DNA of 21,662 bases from Entrophospora sp. SA101 (Eukaryota > Glomeromycota > Glomeromycetes > Entrophosporales > Entrophosporaceae), in NCBI GenBank assembly GCA_958430865.1, contig CAUDNR010000664.1, forward strand, positions 4,465-26,126, given 5' to 3'. The notes below the pieces were generated by a model. It was given only the letters and a program-made list of their open reading frames with translations, did not search any database and was not told the origin of the DNA. Shown here piece after piece: positions 19,199-21,662 of this stretch (its first letter is position 1; every line of letters begins with the position of its first letter). A program made the position numbers and the translations under genes.

Positions 19199-19338
19199 AA
19201 ACTTTTATCTTCTTTAACCAAAATTATTCGCTAATAAAAAAATCAATTCGTTGATCCCTATTCATTCTGATCCATGCAAAAACAAAAATAATTGTTATCA
19301 CCAATTAAAATACGCTTTCCCAAATTTAATCGGTGATA

Positions 19339-19656
19339 CTATTGTTAAAAAATTTTCTTTTATTGTCAGTCATTATATTAAAATTAATTTTTGAATGCTA
19401 TTTTTAGAATATCAATCATTACAATATTTAGAAATCTCATTGTTACTATACCCACCATAAACAAATGGCTATAAATGACCAAAGTGGCTTTAGTGGCAAA
19501 AGAAAAGTACTAATACTAAACAAGTCACGATTTTCTTGATTAAAAAACTTATAAATACAATGTTCAATAATTCAATTATTAAATCATATTCTAATCAAGG
19601 AATTAAAAACTTAAAAAAAAACCAACCATTGCTTTAAACAATAAAAATTTAACAAA
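19339..19656. other. Upstream region of the decayed transposon gene
   Basis: No gene is seen. It contains a TATAAATA box candidate 100 bp before the ATG, and is unrelated to the DNA following the left version of the repeat. Confidence 0.5.
19550..19557 (+). promoter_or_regulatory. TATA-box candidate
   Basis: TATAAATA lies 100 bp upstream of the ATG at 19657 in a plausible core-promoter position. AT-rich context makes chance occurrence possible. Confidence 0.35.
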
Positions 19657-21662
19657 ATGGAAAACACACCAATTGATCTGATACACTTCAAAGAGAAATT
19701 ACAAATATTGATAATGCAGATGATGATTATTGTGATGATGAAATACTTGAAAATAATGAAGTTGTGCAAGAAAATCTTAGTGGTGAAGCTGAATTTGATA
19801 TGGAAGTCCCAAAAGAAATTAAGCCCAAAGTCACACCATGTGTAATTGTAGATAATGAGAATAATGAAGAAAAAATTGAGTGCTGCAACTGTATTGATAA
19901 TAATAATCATAGTATTCACAACTTGATTGTTGCTTTGAGATAGATTCAAATGCTGTAAGAGAAGTTAGAAAGGAGGTTGAAAAATTAGGCATATGTTTAA
20001 AACATTTGAATCTTGATCAAAATAAGTTTCACCGACCTGTAGAAGGAGAGTCATATATAAAGGCAACACAACCCTTTTATAATGGTACTATTCACAAAAA
20101 ACTGTGCCTTCTTGCAACAGGTACAAGTGTTTTTATACAAGGGGTAATTCCTGTAAAATACATTTATGGAATGTTTGTAATTGTAATATCCAAGTTCCAT
20201 GTCATGGTTTACATGATTGTCAAGCAACAATAGAACATCCAATTTTGGCTAGCATTCCAGAAAATACTCAATGTGTTCAATATGTTTGCACTGATTGCTT
20301 GGTATTAAATGGTGCTCATCTTCATGTGAAGCCAGGTTCAGAAAAAAAAACATCTTCCTGTGTAGATAGAAAAAAGCATGAGGAAGATTCTACATCTTTC
20401 TTGAGGCTTATTGCCAGGTGGATTAATAATGTTGCCTCCTCAAATAATAATCTATTAAATCTTCTAATAAACAAGGCCATTGGAGATTTTAATACAACAG
20501 AAACAAAAGCTACATTACCATCAAGTTCTACAGTAATAGGATCTTCTGATAACCTATTAATCCCAAGTTTTTTCCATCTCAATATAGATTTGGCTGTAAA
20601 AAACATTAATATGAATGAAGATGAGGAAAACAGTCAGCTGGATTCAAAAATTATGGTCAAATTCGATTTGGCAAACATGTAGTATAATCAAAGAAAACGA
20701 ATTACCACTGGAAGAACCAGAATCTCTTGATGAAATTTATGAGGCAATTCCAAAAAATCTCACTAGCTTTTTCAACAGTCTAGTCACCAATCTATATAAA
20801 AAAACATGAGATAGTCAAAAACAACTTAATTTACCTGAAACTGAAATAAAATATTCACTTATAAAAAAAATCACCACATTTTTGACATCAGTGATTTTGA
20901 AATTGCCTTTCCCCATATGAAAATCTGGTTCACACAAATAATATCTTCCCTATGTCAAAATCCCAAACTCCTGCCCTATCTTCATTCAATTTTACAGAAA
21001 GCAACCTTACAGACAGTTCAAGTTGCTTCACATAGCAAGTGTCATTAATATAGGGTTCGTAATGAACATATATCAAGTATTGTACCAGCATCTAGGTTTG
21101 AAATAGGTCCAAATATTTGGAATCTTGCTATCATTGATAATATTGACATCAGAGACCACACATATTCATATGAGAATATTTTTGATGTGACTTGTTGTTA
21201 GGACTTCACTCCAGTATAAGTTACCACATCCTGTTGAAACACCTATTGATGATAGTGAGCAAATATTACCAGAACCAATCTTTTCTGATTGGTTTGCTAA
21301 TGAATGGATTGAAAAATATGAAGATATTTTTTCTGTTTTATATGAAGAAAATAATAAAGATTTTGGAATGGAGAAAATTAATGAATCAATTCGAAAATAC
21401 ATAAAACCTGGATGTAACTTGCCAACACCAAATCTTGTGTTCCTTCAGGGAGGTCCAGAAGCCAATTCTAATGATAATGTATATGAATCTTGTGATATGA
21501 TTTTGGTATGTCTGGCACCTTGGATGTAGCTTGTGATTAAGCAATCTACCAGAGATTAAACAATTATTCCAATCCTCACCAAACTTTGAATTGTATATTG
21601 GGAGCTTGGCATACAAATAAAGCCATGTGCAATACCTTAATTTCTGCCTTTTCTGGATATGG
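19657..21662 (+). pseudogene. Decayed large transposon-derived gene, truncated by window end (DUF6589-like?)
   Basis: One protein can be followed across many frames. The pieces are: ATG 19657 (MENTPID); 19680-19943 (acidic, LQREITNIDNADDDYCDDEI); 19934-20150 (KFHRPVEGESYIKATQPFYN); 20104-20682 (Cys/His-rich NVCNCNIQVPCHGLHDC..VCTDC); 20683-20809 (LPLEEPESLDEIYEAIPKNL); 20872-21201 (FPHMKIWFTQIISSL, then GPNIWNLAIIDNIDIRDHTY); 21200-21529 (NLVFLQGGPEA); and 21502 onward (FGMSGTLDVACD, stop, LGAWHTNKAMCNTLISAFSG). That is at least eight frameshifts or stops. The IWN.AIIDNID and LG.WHT...C..LI..FSGYG motifs recall a transposon-linked family in mycorrhizal fungi and DUF6589; that link is from memory. 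The Cys/His cluster could bind zinc. Not expressed as a full protein. Confidence 0.7.

Larger units (their letters stand above)
18852..19338. repeat. Dispersed repeat containing the breakpoint (right version)
   Basis: Identical to the left version until 18976, then diverged. It is longer because of a roughly 100-bp GC-rich segment with 19-bp tandem units (18977-19110) that the left version lacks. It ends with a near-perfect stem: TATCACCAATTAAA (19296-19309) pairs with TTTAATCGGTGATA (19325-19338), one mismatch, loop 15 nt. Confidence 0.75.

Noticed and set aside
19611..19949. 112-codon minus-strand open frame rich in Ile/Phe/Asn
   Set aside because: Opposite strand of the acidic part of the decayed transposon gene; composition is the complement of GAT/GAA codons.

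Overview
The window is AT-rich nuclear DNA from a fungus. The support is two recognisable intron-rich genes: a vacuolar ATG22 transporter and a mitochondrial-type Trm61-family tRNA methyltransferase. Both have short introns (57-102 nt) with GTAAGT/GTATGA-like donors and TAG/AAG acceptors. The rest is a dense litter of decayed transposons, simple repeats and TTCGAA-rich minisatellite. The style of the transposon ORFs (acidic N/D/E/S-rich leader before a basic SARR..LGN-type segment, and a Cys/His-rich multi-lesion transposon gene) resembles elements multiplied in arbuscular mycorrhizal fungi (Glomeromycotina, Rhizophagus-like). That assignment is inference.

The dominant structure is a direct duplication. 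Bases 457-8656 recur at 10777-18976 (8200 bp, constant offset 10320) with only two substitutions found by eye (527/10847 and 7291/17611). A run of 10 N at 10745-10754 lies just before the second copy. The window therefore looks like two contigs sharing 8.2 kb, joined by a placeholder gap: either two haplotypes or an unmerged overlap (assembly artefact), or a very recent segmental duplication. Each copy carries, left to right: a small two-exon hypothetical gene (minus strand); an intergenic TTCGAA minisatellite; ATG22 (plus strand, eight exons, including one stop-free intron of 102 nt); about 3 kb of gene-poor DNA with weak coding relics, a GC-richer ORF island and a 121-bp hAT-type MITE with an 8-bp target duplication; and a TA-flanked mariner-like non-autonomous element.

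Identity collapses abruptly at 8657/18977, inside a diverged dispersed repeat (about 8532-8900 and 18852-19338). The two versions there differ by an array of 19-bp units and by inversion of a 4-nt hairpin loop. After this point the flanks are unrelated. Copy 1 is followed by the four-exon Trm61-family gene (minus strand, 9040-10563). Copy 2 is followed by a heavily frameshifted large transposon-derived gene (19657 to the window end).

No operons, CRISPR arrays or RNA genes are supported. The main novelty is structural: the duplication and its breakpoint, the hairpin-loop micro-inversion, the copy-specific 19-bp array, and the newly delimited small transposons.
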